A stretch of DNA of 64,000 nt from Nakamurella sp. A5-74 (GTDB taxonomy: Bacteria > Actinomycetota > Actinomycetes > Mycobacteriales > Nakamurellaceae): positions 682,001-746,000 of the forward strand of contig NZ_CP159218.1 of assembly GCF_040438885.1 (NCBI RefSeq). Direction: 5' to 3'. Made by a program: the position numbers and the translations under genes. Positions 17,062 through 25,431 of this stretch are shown in pieces (within the stretch, counting starts at the first letter, position 1; each line of letters begins with the position of its first letter). The notes beneath the pieces are model-generated. The model was not told where the DNA came from, did not search any database, and saw only the letters and a program-made list of their open reading frames with translations.

Positions 17062-17481
17062 TCAGGGGTGCCTCGGCTCGAGGTTAATGGCGAGATCACC
17101 GACCCGGCGGGCGATGTCGTCTCGGATGAGCCGCATCCGTTCAATGCCTTCGATCCCGCGGAGCGAGCGTTCGTCGGTCTCCCACACCTCGATGGACGTG
17201 CCGTCCACCGGGACGACGTGCGCTTGGGTGCCGAGCACGACGACGCGATCGGCGAGCTGAACCAGGTCGCCGGTGAGTTGCTGGGGGGTGCCCGCGGAGA
17301 TGTCGACCCCGACCTCGAGGAGCACTGCTGCGGCGAGTGGGTTGATCGCTGCCCCGGGCTCGGTGCCGGCGGAGTCGACGCGAACGTCTGGACCGCATGC
17401 TCTGCCCATGAGGCCGGCGGCCATCTGGGACTTGCCGCCGTTCTTGACGCAGACGAACAGCACCCGCAGATTTTCGGTCAC
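17062..17481 (-). CDS. arsC: Arsenate reductase, low-molecular-weight phosphatase type
   Basis: A 139-aa enzyme of the low-molecular-weight protein phosphatase fold that reduces arsenate to arsenite. The active loop is VLFVCVKNGGKSQMAAGLM (residues about 7-25), with Lys where classical phosphatases have Arg, as in other actinobacterial arsenate reductases of this type. Further marks are DSAGTEPG and the RLIRDDIARRV tail. The GTG at 17481 is chosen because the frame upstream is Arg/His-rich shadow of acr3. It is 50 bases downstream of the acr3 transporter on the same strand, so arsenite made here would be exported by that transporter if it works. Confidence 0.9.
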   Translation of the reverse strand: MTENLRVLFVCVKNGGKSQMAAGLMGRACGPDVRVDSAGTEPGAAINPLAAAVLLEVGVDISAGTPQQLTGDLVQLADRVVVLGTQAHVVPVDGTSIEVWETDERSLRGIEGIERMRLIRDDIARRVGDLAINLEPRHP

Positions 17482-17531
17482 GGTGTCAGTGGCTCCCTGC
17501 TCGTGGCGCCGGCGGTGGTGTTGCCGGGTTC

Positions 17532-18542
17532 TTAGGCGGGGAAGATCCGGCGGCGCAGCCACAGGGCGGCGTGGACGCCGAAGGTGCCGATGGCGACGGC
17601 GATGGCGAGTTCGAAGTTGTTGCCGGCAGCGGTGAACGCCAAGGTCGTGGTCCTGGCGTAGCCCAGGCCGAGGACGCGTCCCAGTCCGAAACCGAGCCCG
17701 AAGGTGATGAGGAAGTAGATGATCAACGGCAGTGCGATCCTGGCGACGTCCCCAGGTCGGTCGGTGATCTGATGTCCCTGCAACGCGAACAGCACGACGA
17801 TGGCGAACAGCAGGCCGTACAGCGCCCACGGCCCGAGCCGTGGCAGGACAGCGGCTTCGTAGTGGTTGCGGCCCAACAGCTTTTCGCCGATGCTTCGGGT
17901 GAGGAACCCGGCGACGAGTGGGATGCCGAGGAACACCAACACACTGATGGTGATGGCGCCGATGGAGAACCCGGCGGTCGTGGTGGCCAGGCCGAGCCAG
18001 CCGGGCAGGACCTGAAGGTAGAACCACCCCAGGGCTCCGAACGCCAGGACCTGGAACACCGAGTTGATCGCCACCAGCACGGCGGCGGCCTCCCGATAAC
18101 CGCAGGCGAGCTCGTTCCAGATCATCACCATGGCAATGCATCTCGCGAGGCCGACGATGATCAGCCCGGTGCGGTACTCCGGCAGATCGGGCAGCAGCAG
18201 CCAGGCCAGGGCGAACATCAGTGCCGGTCCGATCAGCCAGTTCATCACCAGCGATGCGATCAGCAGTCTGCGGTCACCGGTGATCCGGCGGGTCTCGTGG
18301 TAGCGGACCTTGGCCAGTACCGGGTACATCATCACCAGCAGTCCGACGGCGATCGGCAGTGAGACCGATCCGACCTGCACGGCGTCCAGCACGTCGGCGA
18401 TGCCGGGAACGAACCGTCCGGCGAGCAGTCCGCCCGCCATCGCGGCAATGATCCAGACCGGCAGGTACCGGTCCAGGGTGGACAGTCGGGACAGCACCGG
18501 CCCCTCGGCCGGATCACTGACTGCGGTGGAGATGTCGGTCAT
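17532..18542 (-). CDS. acr3: ACR3-family arsenite exporter with an internal C-terminal deletion
   Basis: A 336-aa polytopic membrane protein of the ACR3 (bile acid/arsenite) family: LDRYLPVWIIAAMAGGLLAGR at the N-terminus, the conserved Cys in LARCIAMVMIWNELACG, and AFTAAGNNFELAIAVAIGTFGV near the end. From family knowledge this last motif should be followed by a final membrane helix of about 25-30 residues and then an Arg-rich tail. Here FGV is followed at once by HAALWLRRRIFPA, so an in-frame deletion appears to have removed the last helix. The protein may be inactive. It shares a strand with arsC and the arsM remnant. Confidence 0.85.
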   Translation of the reverse strand: MTDISTAVSDPAEGPVLSRLSTLDRYLPVWIIAAMAGGLLAGRFVPGIADVLDAVQVGSVSLPIAVGLLVMMYPVLAKVRYHETRRITGDRRLLIASLVMNWLIGPALMFALAWLLLPDLPEYRTGLIIVGLARCIAMVMIWNELACGYREAAAVLVAINSVFQVLAFGALGWFYLQVLPGWLGLATTTAGFSIGAITISVLVFLGIPLVAGFLTRSIGEKLLGRNHYEAAVLPRLGPWALYGLLFAIVVLFALQGHQITDRPGDVARIALPLIIYFLITFGLGFGLGRVLGLGYARTTTLAFTAAGNNFELAIAVAIGTFGVHAALWLRRRIFPA

Positions 18543-18597
18543 GCGGTACGGGATCCTTCGAACTGGACGAGCGGCGACCGGGCGGATGTGCGGCTGG

Positions 18598-18831
18598 TCA
18601 GTCGTGTGGTCTGGTGGCGCGGACGATCGCGGCGTGCATGCCGGGGGCGGCTTCGTGGGTGAAGGTGACCTCGGTGTCGACGAACCCGACGGCTGCGAGT
18701 CCGTCGAGGTATTCGCTGCGCGAGAGCGCGCCGGCGATGCAGCCGACGTAGGACCCGCGTTCGGCCCGCTCGGCCGCGCTCAGGTGGTCCTCGGCGACGA
18801 CGTCGGAGATGCCGATACGGCCACCGGGGAG
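18598..18831 (-). pseudogene. Remnant of arsenite methyltransferase (arsM), C-terminal part
   Basis: An open stretch of about 77 codons reads PGGRIGISDVVAEDHLSAAE, RAERGSYVGCIAGALSRSEY and LDGLAAVGFVDTEVTFTHEA before its stop at 18598. This is the end of an ArsM-type SAM-dependent arsenite methyltransferase, including the conserved YVGCIAGAL cysteine. A stop codon lies immediately upstream in frame (18832-18834) and no start is available, so the 5' two thirds are lost. It lies in the gap between acr3 and arsR, showing that an older, larger ars operon was eroded. Confidence 0.75.
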
Positions 18832-18852
18832 TCAGTCATGACGCCACCTTCC

Positions 18853-18911
18853 ATAGACGGATGTCGATACGTGCCCACCCTCTCTCTAGACATAGACCGA
18901 TGTCAATACGT
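18853..18911. promoter_or_regulatory. Tandem ArsR-type operator sites
   Basis: Two 20-bp direct copies, ATAGACGGATGTCGATACGT (18853-18872) and ATAGACCGATGTCAATACGT (18892-18911), differ at two positions and begin 39 bp apart. The second ends 16 bases before the arsR start. Position and repetition suggest arsenite-released ArsR binding sites controlling both strands. Confidence 0.65.
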
Positions 18912-18927
18912 CCCGCATACTGACTGC

Positions 18928-19290
18928 ATGACAGACGCGGCGTCGCCCCGGGTCGAGGTTGCCTGCTGTGCGCCGTTGACGCGGGAACCACTGGCTGCGG
19001 ATGCGGCGGTCGAGTTGGCGCGGATCCTGAAGGCGATCGCGGACCCGGCCCGGCTGCGGCTGCTGTCGATGGTTGCCGCGCATGAGGGCGGCGAGGCGTG
19101 CGTGTGCGATCTCACCGAGCCACTGGGCCTGTCCCAGCCGACGGTGTCGCATCACCTCAAGGTGCTCGTCGATGCAGGTCTGCTGACTCGCGAGAAGCGC
19201 GGTGTGTGGGCCTACTTCACCCTCGTCCCCGCTGCGCTGGACTCATTGGCCGCGGTACTCACCAGCGGGCGCACCGAGCTATCCGAGTAG
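18928..19290 (+). CDS. arsR: ArsR-family arsenic-responsive repressor
   Basis: A 120-aa winged-helix repressor. The start at 18928 (MTDAASPRV) follows the operator repeats. The DNA-recognition helix is in LGLSQPTVSHHLKVLVDAG. Cys13-Cys14 near the N-terminus with Cys58/Cys60 (EACVCDL) matches the arsenite site described for Corynebacterium-type ArsR (paired N-terminal cysteines plus one downstream), not the E. coli CVC-only site. It is divergent from acr3-arsC and the arsM remnant, which it should repress. Confidence 0.92.
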   Translation: MTDAASPRVEVACCAPLTREPLAADAAVELARILKAIADPARLRLLSMVAAHEGGEACVCDLTEPLGLSQPTVSHHLKVLVDAGLLTREKRGVWAYFTLVPAALDSLAAVLTSGRTELSE

Positions 19291-19427
19291 TTCTGCTCCC
19301 GGTCCAGGACACGCAGCCGGTTAAGACCTGTCCACGCAAGGACTGTCGATGACCTGCGGGGGATGGCGCAGCCCGACGACCGTCGGTCGACCCCAGTTGG
19401 CGACGGGCCGACGAGCATGGGGTGCGG

Positions 19428-20159
19428 TCAGGAACGATATTCGGGATTGGGGTAGTCGAATCTGGCTCCGGCGGCCCACTGGTTGCGGTCGTTCCCGTCG
19501 GCCGGGAAGCCGCCCGCGCCGGTGATGAGTCCGGCCAGGTTCAACAGATTCCATGTCATGAAGGTGGTGTTCCGCTGGGTGAAATCGTTGCTCACCCCCA
19601 CAGCGGTGCCGTCATCGAGGGTGTCGCCGTAGCTGGGGCCGGGCCCTGCTTCGCCGATCCAGCCGGCGTCCGCTTGCGGGGGAATCGCATACCCGATGTG
19701 TTGCAGGCTGTACAGGACGTTGGACGCACAGTGCTTGATGCCGTCCTCGTTCCCGGTGATCAGGCAGCCGCCGACCTTGCCGTAGAACAGCGACTGGCCA
19801 CGATCATTGAGTTCACTGGAGTGCGCGTAGAGACGCTCGATGATCTTCTTCATCTCGCTGCTGTTGTCGCCGAGCCAGATCGGGCCGGCGAGGACCAGGA
19901 TGTCGGCGGCGCGGACCAGTTCGAACAGCTCAGGCCAGGCGTCTTGATCCCAGTTGTGCTCGCGCATGTCGGGGTAGATGCCGGTGGCGATCGGAAGATC
20001 GACAGCGCGGAACTCGTTGACCGTGACGCCCTGCTTCGTCATGATCGACGCACTGGCATCGATCAGCACCTGGGTGTGACTCATTCCGGGCGAGCGCGTC
20101 AGAGTGGTGTTGATGAACAACGCGGTCAGCTGAGAGGAATTCGGCGTGTTGTCGTTCAT
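19428..20159 (-). CDS. Flavodoxin-like NAD(P)H-dependent oxidoreductase
   Basis: A 243-aa flavodoxin-fold protein of the NADPH-dependent FMN reductase family: an N-terminal strand and phosphate-loop region (LTALFINTTLTRSPGMSHTQ), the central ADILVLAGPIWLGDNSSEMKK motif typical of flavin-binding quinone or azo reductases, and GKVGGCLITGNEDG. It probably reduces quinones or xenobiotics with FMN. It lies alone between arsR (convergent) and a divergent FAD oxidoreductase, 235 bases away, within the stress-gene region. Confidence 0.85.
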   Translation of the reverse strand: MNDNTPNSSQLTALFINTTLTRSPGMSHTQVLIDASASIMTKQGVTVNEFRAVDLPIATGIYPDMREHNWDQDAWPELFELVRAADILVLAGPIWLGDNSSEMKKIIERLYAHSSELNDRGQSLFYGKVGGCLITGNEDGIKHCASNVLYSLQHIGYAIPPQADAGWIGEAGPGPSYGDTLDDGTAVGVSNDFTQRNTTFMTWNLLNLAGLITGAGGFPADGNDRNQWAAGARFDYPNPEYRS

Positions 20160-20394
20160 GGACCGATGATAGTTGCGCTTGCGAGGGGGCTCCGCCGTAA
20201 CCCGATGATTGTCTGGTCTGCCGCTCGAGTCCGACGGTGTACGTGTTGCGGCATCCGGGGTCGACGCTCATGAACAGACCGATTGATCATGGGCCGGGAG
20301 ACTTTCCCGCCGCAGGGAAGTGCGGACGCACCTCAGTGGGTTTGGCTGTTGTGGGCGCATCGAGCGGTCGCGCAGCGAATGAGCGGAGTCGAAA

Positions 20395-21846
20395 ATGATG
20401 AAGGCGAACGACACCGAGTGGGACCTGGTCGTGATCGGCGGTGGGACTGCGGGGATCGTGGCATCACGGACCGCAGCGGGGCTCGGGGCCAGGGTCGCGC
20501 TGGTGGAGCGCGCGGCGCCGGGCGGCGATTGCCTGTGGACCGGGTGCGTTCCCAGCAAGGCGTTGATCGCGGCAGCGCACCATGTCGCCGTGGCCCGCCG
20601 CGCGCCGGGGTTCGGGGTCAGCAGCCCCGTCGGTGCCGTCGACTTCCCTGCGGTGATGGCCCAGGTGAAGGCAGCGATCGAGGCCATTGCCCCGGACGAC
20701 TCCGTGGAGGCCATGGTCGCTGCCGGGGTCGAGGTGATCACCGGATCCGCCCGATTCATCGCTGCGGGTGCACTCGAGGTGGACGGGCGGCGCGTGGAGC
20801 TCCGCCGGGCCATCATCACCACCGGTGCCCGACCGGCGATCCCGCCGGTGCCGGGATTACGGGAGGCCGAGCCGCTGACCAGCGACACCGTGTGGGACCT
20901 GCAAGCGCTGCCGGACCGGTTGGTCGTGATGGGTGGCGGCAGCATCGGCTGCGAACTCGGGCAGTCCTTCGCCCGGTTGGGCTCCCGGGTCACCCTGGTC
21001 GAGGCGCTGCCTCGGATCCTGGCCCGCGAGGACCCGGACGCAGCCCGGCTGGTGCAGGACATGTTCGACCGGGACGGCGTCCACGTGCGTGCGGGACAGC
21101 CGGTGGTCGCGGTGCGCGGCGGTGCAGGTCACCCCGGAGAACTCGTGCTGGACGGACCGTCGTCGAGCAGCACGGTCGAGTTCGATCGGTTGCTGGTCGC
21201 GGTCGGCCGCCGGCCGAACACCGCCGGCCTCCAGGTCGATGTCGCCGGGGTGCAGCTGGACGAGCGCGGATTCGTGCAGATCGATGACCACCTGCGCACC
21301 AGCAACCCGCGGATCTGGGCCGCCGGCGACGTCACCGCTCTTCCCCCGTTCACCCACACCGCAGGGGTTTTCGGCAGTCTCGCCGCGACCAATGCGATCC
21401 TGGGTCTGCGTCGGACGGTGGATCTGTCGGCGGTTCCCCGGGTCACCTTCACCGACCCGGAGGTCGCTGCCGTAGGCCTGCCGACCTGGGCGGAGAACGG
21501 GGAAAGGGCGCCTCGCACGCTGACCCAGGAGCACGCCCACGTCGACCGGGCAGTGGTGGACGGCCGGACGGACGGGTTCAGCCGGCTGACCGTCGGCAGA
21601 GGCTCGCGGATCGTGGGCGCGACCGTCGTCGGGCCGAGGGCCGGAGAAACGCTGGCCGAGCTCACCCTGGCCGTTCGCAAAAACCTCACCACCAGCGACC
21701 TCGCCGGCACGATCCACCCCTACCCGACCTACGGAGACGGACCCTGGAACGCAACGATCGCTGATGTTCGCAGCAAGGTTGCCGCACCGATCGTGCAACG
21801 GATAGCAGCGGTGCTGCGGTGGCTTCGCGGCCTTCGGTCGAAATGA
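20395..21846 (+). CDS. Pyridine nucleotide-disulfide oxidoreductase (mercuric reductase/dihydrolipoamide dehydrogenase-like)
   Basis: A 483-aa flavoprotein with an N-terminal FAD site (LVVIGGGTAGIVASRTAAGLG), a redox-active disulfide Cys46-Cys51 in GGDCLWTGCVPSK, a central NAD(P) site (LVVMGGGSIGCELGQSFARLG), the second FAD motif (IWAAGDVTALPPFTHTA) and a dimerisation domain with the active His-Pro (IHPYPTYGD). It lacks the N-terminal heavy-metal domain and the C-terminal vicinal Cys pair of true mercuric reductase (it ends LRWLRGLRSK), so another disulfide or quinone substrate is more likely. It is followed closely by an ECF sigma/anti-sigma pair on the other strand. Confidence 0.88.
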   Translation: MMKANDTEWDLVVIGGGTAGIVASRTAAGLGARVALVERAAPGGDCLWTGCVPSKALIAAAHHVAVARRAPGFGVSSPVGAVDFPAVMAQVKAAIEAIAPDDSVEAMVAAGVEVITGSARFIAAGALEVDGRRVELRRAIITTGARPAIPPVPGLREAEPLTSDTVWDLQALPDRLVVMGGGSIGCELGQSFARLGSRVTLVEALPRILAREDPDAARLVQDMFDRDGVHVRAGQPVVAVRGGAGHPGELVLDGPSSSSTVEFDRLLVAVGRRPNTAGLQVDVAGVQLDERGFVQIDDHLRTSNPRIWAAGDVTALPPFTHTAGVFGSLAATNAILGLRRTVDLSAVPRVTFTDPEVAAVGLPTWAENGERAPRTLTQEHAHVDRAVVDGRTDGFSRLTVGRGSRIVGATVVGPRAGETLAELTLAVRKNLTTSDLAGTIHPYPTYGDGPWNATIADVRSKVAAPIVQRIAAVLRWLRGLRSK

Positions 21847-21962
21847 GCTCTTCGGCGAGGAGCTGCTCCCGGAGCGGTCGACCGCCGACACCAGCAGGGG
21901 CGAATCACCGAACGGCGACGTGTTCCTCCCGATGTCGAACACGACGGCCCTTCGGCGCACCG

Positions 21963-22241
21963 TCATGCCGGATCTTCTCCGCCTGAGGCTTCGAGTTGGT
22001 CGGCGAAGGCCCTCAGTCGGTCGATGGCTGCGGCGTCGACCGGGCTCGGGCTGACGGCGGCGATGACCGTCTTGATCGATCGGTAGGTGCTGAGGGCCAG
22101 GCCGCAGCGCCGGCAGAATTCCAGGTGCGAGGCCATGATTGCGGCATTCGTCGGGTCGAGTTCTCCGTCGAGGTAGCTCTGCAGCATCTTGGCTGCACGG
22201 TGGCACTCGGATCTGCTGAGCAGGCCCTTTCGCATGTTCAC
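21963..22241 (-). CDS. Zinc-binding anti-sigma factor
   Basis: A 92-aa soluble anti-sigma factor with the ZAS motif His39-x3-Cys43-x2-Cys46 (SHLEFCRRCG) in a zf-HC2-type helix bundle; the N-terminal region SECHRAAKMLQSYLDGELD is typical. It has no membrane segment, as in the thiol-sensing RsrA/RshA class, although it has a single CxxC. The ATG at 22241 overlaps the sigma factor stop by 4 bases, giving the usual co-translated sigma/anti-sigma pair. The following frame ends at 21963 in EASGGEDPA. A redox trigger is plausible from the neighbourhood but not shown. Confidence 0.88.
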   Translation of the reverse strand: MNMRKGLLSRSECHRAAKMLQSYLDGELDPTNAAIMASHLEFCRRCGLALSTYRSIKTVIAAVSPSPVDAAAIDRLRAFADQLEASGGEDPA

Positions 22242-22798
22242 ATCGACCTTCCTGCAGGGAGGGATCCGGCGGAAACCAATTGTCCTCGGATGCGTGCTCT
22301 GGCCCGGTGCAGCCGGCTCATCACTGTGCCGCGAGGTATGCCCAGTGCATCGGCGGCCTGTTGGTAGCTCAGACCCTGGATGTCCACCAGCGTCACCACG
22401 GCCCGGTGCTTGTCGGGCAGGCCGGCCAGTGCGTCGGCGACCACTGCCTCGAACAGTTCCCCGACCACGACCTCTTCGGCAGCGGGCGCGGGAGGAGCGG
22501 CCAGATCCAGTGCCCGCGCCGCGTGCTCGGAGTCGGCGAACAACACCGGGCGCTGCCGACGGCCCCGGTTGATGTGGGTGTTGCGCAGGATCGTGAGCAG
22601 CCAGGCGCGCGGGTGAGCGCCGTCGAAGCGGGCGATTGCCCGGAATGCCCGGACGAGTGTGTCCTGGACGAGGTCTTCGGCGTCGGCGGGCTGGCCGGTC
22701 ATGGCCAGCGCCACCCGGTACAACACATCGATCTGCGGCACCACATGCTCGTGGAACGCGCTGTGCTGCTGCCCGCTCGGAGCACCGCTCACCGCCAC
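22238..22798 (-). CDS. ECF RNA polymerase sigma factor
   Basis: A 186-aa ECF sigma factor. Region 2 is seen as LYRVALAMTGQPADAEDLVQ and DTLVRAFRAIARFDG with the AWLLTILRN core; region 4 carries the helix-turn-helix GLSYQQAADALGIPRGTVMSRLHRARARI. It overlaps its anti-sigma partner and lies next to DoxX, so a thiol/oxidative-stress regulon is possible. It begins at 22798; the linker between regions 2 and 4 is Ala/Pro/Glu-rich. Confidence 0.93.
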   Translation of the reverse strand: MAVSGAPSGQQHSAFHEHVVPQIDVLYRVALAMTGQPADAEDLVQDTLVRAFRAIARFDGAHPRAWLLTILRNTHINRGRRQRPVLFADSEHAARALDLAAPPAPAAEEVVVGELFEAVVADALAGLPDKHRAVVTLVDIQGLSYQQAADALGIPRGTVMSRLHRARARIRGQLVSAGSLPAGRSM

Positions 22799-22866
22799 AC
22801 CGACCCGCCGACCTTCCTCAAGAACTCATCGGACATCTTCATCGGGCGTGTTCACCCGAGGCGATG

Positions 22867-23346
22867 TCAGAGCCGGGCGGATACCGGTTCGTTCTCGCGC
22901 ACCGGTGCGGACTCCAGACCGAGCATCCGGTCCACCGACAGCATGCCCGGTCCGATGAACAGCAGTGCGACAAGACCGGCCAGCAGCGCGATGTCGAGTT
23001 CGGCGCCGGGCATGGGGGAGCCCATTCCGGCGATCACACCGAGGTCGGCCTTGACCAGGATGATGGCGCCGATGAGGGTTGCGATCAGCGGCAGCGTGGC
23101 AAGCCGGGTGAGCAGACCGATCAGCAGCAGCACGCCACCGACCAGCTCGGCGATCGTCACCAACCAGGCGAAGAGCGCGGGGGCGCCCACCCCCAGCCCG
23201 GTGAGCATCCCGCCGAACCCGGTGGCGGGGCCGCCATTGAGCTTGGACACACCATGCACGACGAACACGATGCCCAGCCCCAGACGGAGCGCCAGGGGAG
23301 CCAGATGGGCCAGGCGGTGGAGAGCGGGAAGGCTGAGAGCTCGCAT
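22867..23346 (-). CDS. DoxX-family membrane protein
   Basis: A 159-aa protein with four predicted membrane helices and the DoxX signature near the N-terminus (LALRLGLGIVFVVHGVSKL, then a Gly-rich loop GPATGFGGMLTGLG). The start at 23346 (MRALSLPAL) is preferred to a Gln/Arg-rich upstream extension. DoxX-type proteins sit in the cytoplasmic membrane and are linked to thiol-oxidative stress in mycobacteria. Here it lies between two ECF sigma genes, transcribed toward the first one with a 68-base gap. Confidence 0.88.
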   Translation of the reverse strand: MRALSLPALHRLAHLAPLALRLGLGIVFVVHGVSKLNGGPATGFGGMLTGLGVGAPALFAWLVTIAELVGGVLLLIGLLTRLATLPLIATLIGAIILVKADLGVIAGMGSPMPGAELDIALLAGLVALLFIGPGMLSVDRMLGLESAPVRENEPVSARL

Positions 23347-23498
23347 GAGTGCGTCCTGTTCGTCGGTGCGGCACCGTTGTCGGCCCCGCTGCTGCGTGGG
23401 GAACCCGGGTGGCTGCGCTGCTGATTCCATCCGGCCCGCTGTCGGGGCTGGGATGGTGGAGGGATGAACTTCTGGGAACCCTGGCTCGTGTAGTGGGT

Positions 23499-24017
23499 AT
23501 GAGCGACCGGGCCATCCACGAGCAACTGCTCGATGCGCTGTACCGGGAGTGTGCTCCGATGCTCAACCTGTATGCCCGCCGGCTGACGTCCGGCGACAGC
23601 CATCGAGCGGAAGAAGCGGTGCAGGAAGCCTTTTCGCGGGCCTGGGGCAACCCGCACGTTTTCGATCCGAGCAGGGGATCGGCCCGCGCCTGGTTGGTCA
23701 CGGTGGTCCGGAACATCCTGATCGACGAGTCCCGCACCCCCAGGATCCGGCGAACGGACGATGACTCCGCGCTGGCCGAGCATCCGGCACCGCTGGACGA
23801 GATCGACCGAATGCTGACCGCGACCCTGCTCGAGGATGCGCTGGCCTCACTCGCCGAACCCCACCGGCTGGTCATCGTGCGGTGCTACTACGGCGGCACC
23901 CCGCTGAAGGACCTGGCCGCAGAACTGGGTGTGCCGCTGGGTACCGCCAAGTCTCGGCTGTTCTACGGCCTGCGCGCACTGCGCGCGGCCCTGCAGGAGC
24001 GGGGGCTGCAGACATGA
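23499..24017 (+). CDS. ECF RNA polymerase sigma factor (SigK-like)
   Basis: A 172-aa ECF sigma factor. Region 2 is YARRLTSGDSHRAEEAVQEAFSRAWGN with AWLVTVVRNILIDESR; region 4 is RCYYGGTPLKDLAAELGVPLGTAKSRLFYGLRALR. The start at 23499 (MSDRAIHEQ) is chosen because the open frame upstream is read through the DoxX promoter region. It overlaps the next gene, a membrane anti-sigma factor, by ATGA. Such sigma/membrane anti-sigma pairs sense envelope or redox signals; the genes downstream (TlpA, CcdA) fit an extracytoplasmic thiol role. Confidence 0.93.
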   Translation: MSDRAIHEQLLDALYRECAPMLNLYARRLTSGDSHRAEEAVQEAFSRAWGNPHVFDPSRGSARAWLVTVVRNILIDESRTPRIRRTDDDSALAEHPAPLDEIDRMLTATLLEDALASLAEPHRLVIVRCYYGGTPLKDLAAELGVPLGTAKSRLFYGLRALRAALQERGLQT

Positions 24018-24718
24018 GTGCGATCGAGAACGAACGGTGTCTGGACAGCGCGGAATACGTGTTGGGCCTGCTGCCGGTCGGCGAACGGGCAGCGTTCAGC
24101 GATCACCTGAGCGAATGCCCGGACTGCCAGGCCAGGGTCGGCGAGCTCGCCGAGCTGCTGCCCCTGCTCGCACTGCCTGCACCGCCCACGCTGTCGGTGC
24201 CGGCGCTCGAACCGGTCGTCGCGGTGCCGACCGCCACGCAGCGTGCGACGGCAGGTCGGCGACGGTTCACCAGCCGGCGACCCGTGCAGTGGGCCGCCGG
24301 CTTGCTGACGGCCGCCGCTGCCGTCCTCGCTCTGTTCACGATCATCAGGCCGGCCGGTCCTGCTACGGCCGCAACGGAAATCGCGACATCCGCGTCTGCA
24401 GCAGAGCCGCTGGTACGGACCTTCCCCGGATTGGACGTGGCCAGCGTGAGTGTGAGCGTGAGTGCGGCGAACACCGGCAGCTCGATGATCGTGTTGTGTT
24501 CCGGCGCGCTGGACCAGAATGCCTCCCACGACGCTGCGGGCGGGTTGGTGTCGCTGTGGGTGTGGACCCGGAGCGGGGATCAGGTCGAGGTCACTGCGTG
24601 GACTGACATGCCTGGATCGATGACGTTCGCCGGCCGCAGCTCCGTGGCCCCTGCCGACATCGCGGTGTTCGAACTCCGCGGAAGGTTCGGCGAATCGCTC
24701 TCCCGGGTGAACGCCTGA
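24014..24718 (+). CDS. Membrane-spanning zinc-finger anti-sigma factor (RskA-like)
   Basis: A 234-aa protein with a cytoplasmic zinc-finger region (His31-x3-Cys35-x2-Cys38, HLSECPDCQ), one membrane helix at about residues 96-112 (WAAGLLTAAAAVLALFTII) and an extracytoplasmic RskA-type domain (IVLCSGALDQ, then VSLWVWTRSGDQVEVTAW, ending with VAVFELRG-like strands). It should hold the adjacent sigma factor at the membrane until regulated proteolysis. The start overlaps the sigma stop by 4 bases. One Cys lies in the outer domain (VLCSG) and could be redox-sensitive. Confidence 0.9.
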   Translation: MSAIENERCLDSAEYVLGLLPVGERAAFSDHLSECPDCQARVGELAELLPLLALPAPPTLSVPALEPVVAVPTATQRATAGRRRFTSRRPVQWAAGLLTAAAAVLALFTIIRPAGPATAATEIATSASAAEPLVRTFPGLDVASVSVSVSAANTGSSMIVLCSGALDQNASHDAAGGLVSLWVWTRSGDQVEVTAWTDMPGSMTFAGRSSVAPADIAVFELRGRFGESLSRVNA

Positions 24719-24794
24719 TCCGGAACATGTTGTTCTGCAAGGTCTCTCAAGTTTTGGGCTGTATCCATTTTCTCCTGATCGAAAGGTTCCCCTG

Positions 24795-25403
24795 ATGTTC
24801 TCCTCTCCTCGAAGGGCGATCGCAGCCGCGAGTGCTGCTGCTGTTCTGGTGTTGGCCGGCTGCGGTTCGTCCGGTACGGCGGCCGTTGGTTCGGCGCCAG
24901 GACCGGCAGCGGCGAGCTCGAATGCTGCGACGGGCAGCGGCGCCGTTGCTGCACCTGCTGACACGGCGGAGCAGGCGGCATGGAAGAAGCTGCCGATCAC
25001 CGACGTCAGCGGCAAGACCTTCACCATCGGTGACCTGCAGGGCAAGCCAGTGTTCGTCCAGTTCTTCGCCACCTGGTGCCCCAGTTGCCGGGCCCAGCTC
25101 ACGAGCACCAATGCGGCCGCGCAGCAGGCAGGCGGTAATGCCGTTGTTCTTGCGCTCTCGGTGGAGACGGAGCTGGACGTCGCCGACGTGGCGAAATACA
25201 GCAGCGACAACAACTTCGACGCCGTCACTTTCGCCGTGATGTCGCCCGAGATGTTGGCCGCGGTGGTGGCCGCCTTCGGCAACAACGCCGCGAACCCGCC
25301 CTCGACGCCGCACGTGCTGGTGTCCAGCAGCGGCGCGGTCGGCGAACTGAGCACCGGGGCGGAAGCCACCGATGCGATCACGGCGTCGTTGACCAGCGCA
25401 TGA
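24795..25403 (+). CDS. Secreted thioredoxin-like (TlpA/redoxin) lipoprotein
   Basis: A 202-aa lipoprotein with a signal peptide ending in LVLAGC (Cys at about residue 22), a low-complexity Ala/Ser/Gly linker, and a thioredoxin fold with the active motif TWCPSCRAQL. The fold starts at about residue 65 (LPITDVSGKTFTIGDLQGKP). It would oxidise or reduce thiols on the outer face of the membrane. The next gene is a CcdA-type electron carrier, 28 bases downstream, so the two likely form a transmembrane thiol-reducing pathway controlled by the upstream sigma/anti-sigma pair. Confidence 0.9.
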   Translation: MFSSPRRAIAAASAAAVLVLAGCGSSGTAAVGSAPGPAAASSNAATGSGAVAAPADTAEQAAWKKLPITDVSGKTFTIGDLQGKPVFVQFFATWCPSCRAQLTSTNAAAQQAGGNAVVLALSVETELDVADVAKYSSDNNFDAVTFAVMSPEMLAAVVAAFGNNAANPPSTPHVLVSSSGAVGELSTGAEATDAITASLTSA

Positions 25404-25431
25404 TCGTCGTAACAGTGCAGCGTGTCGGCCG

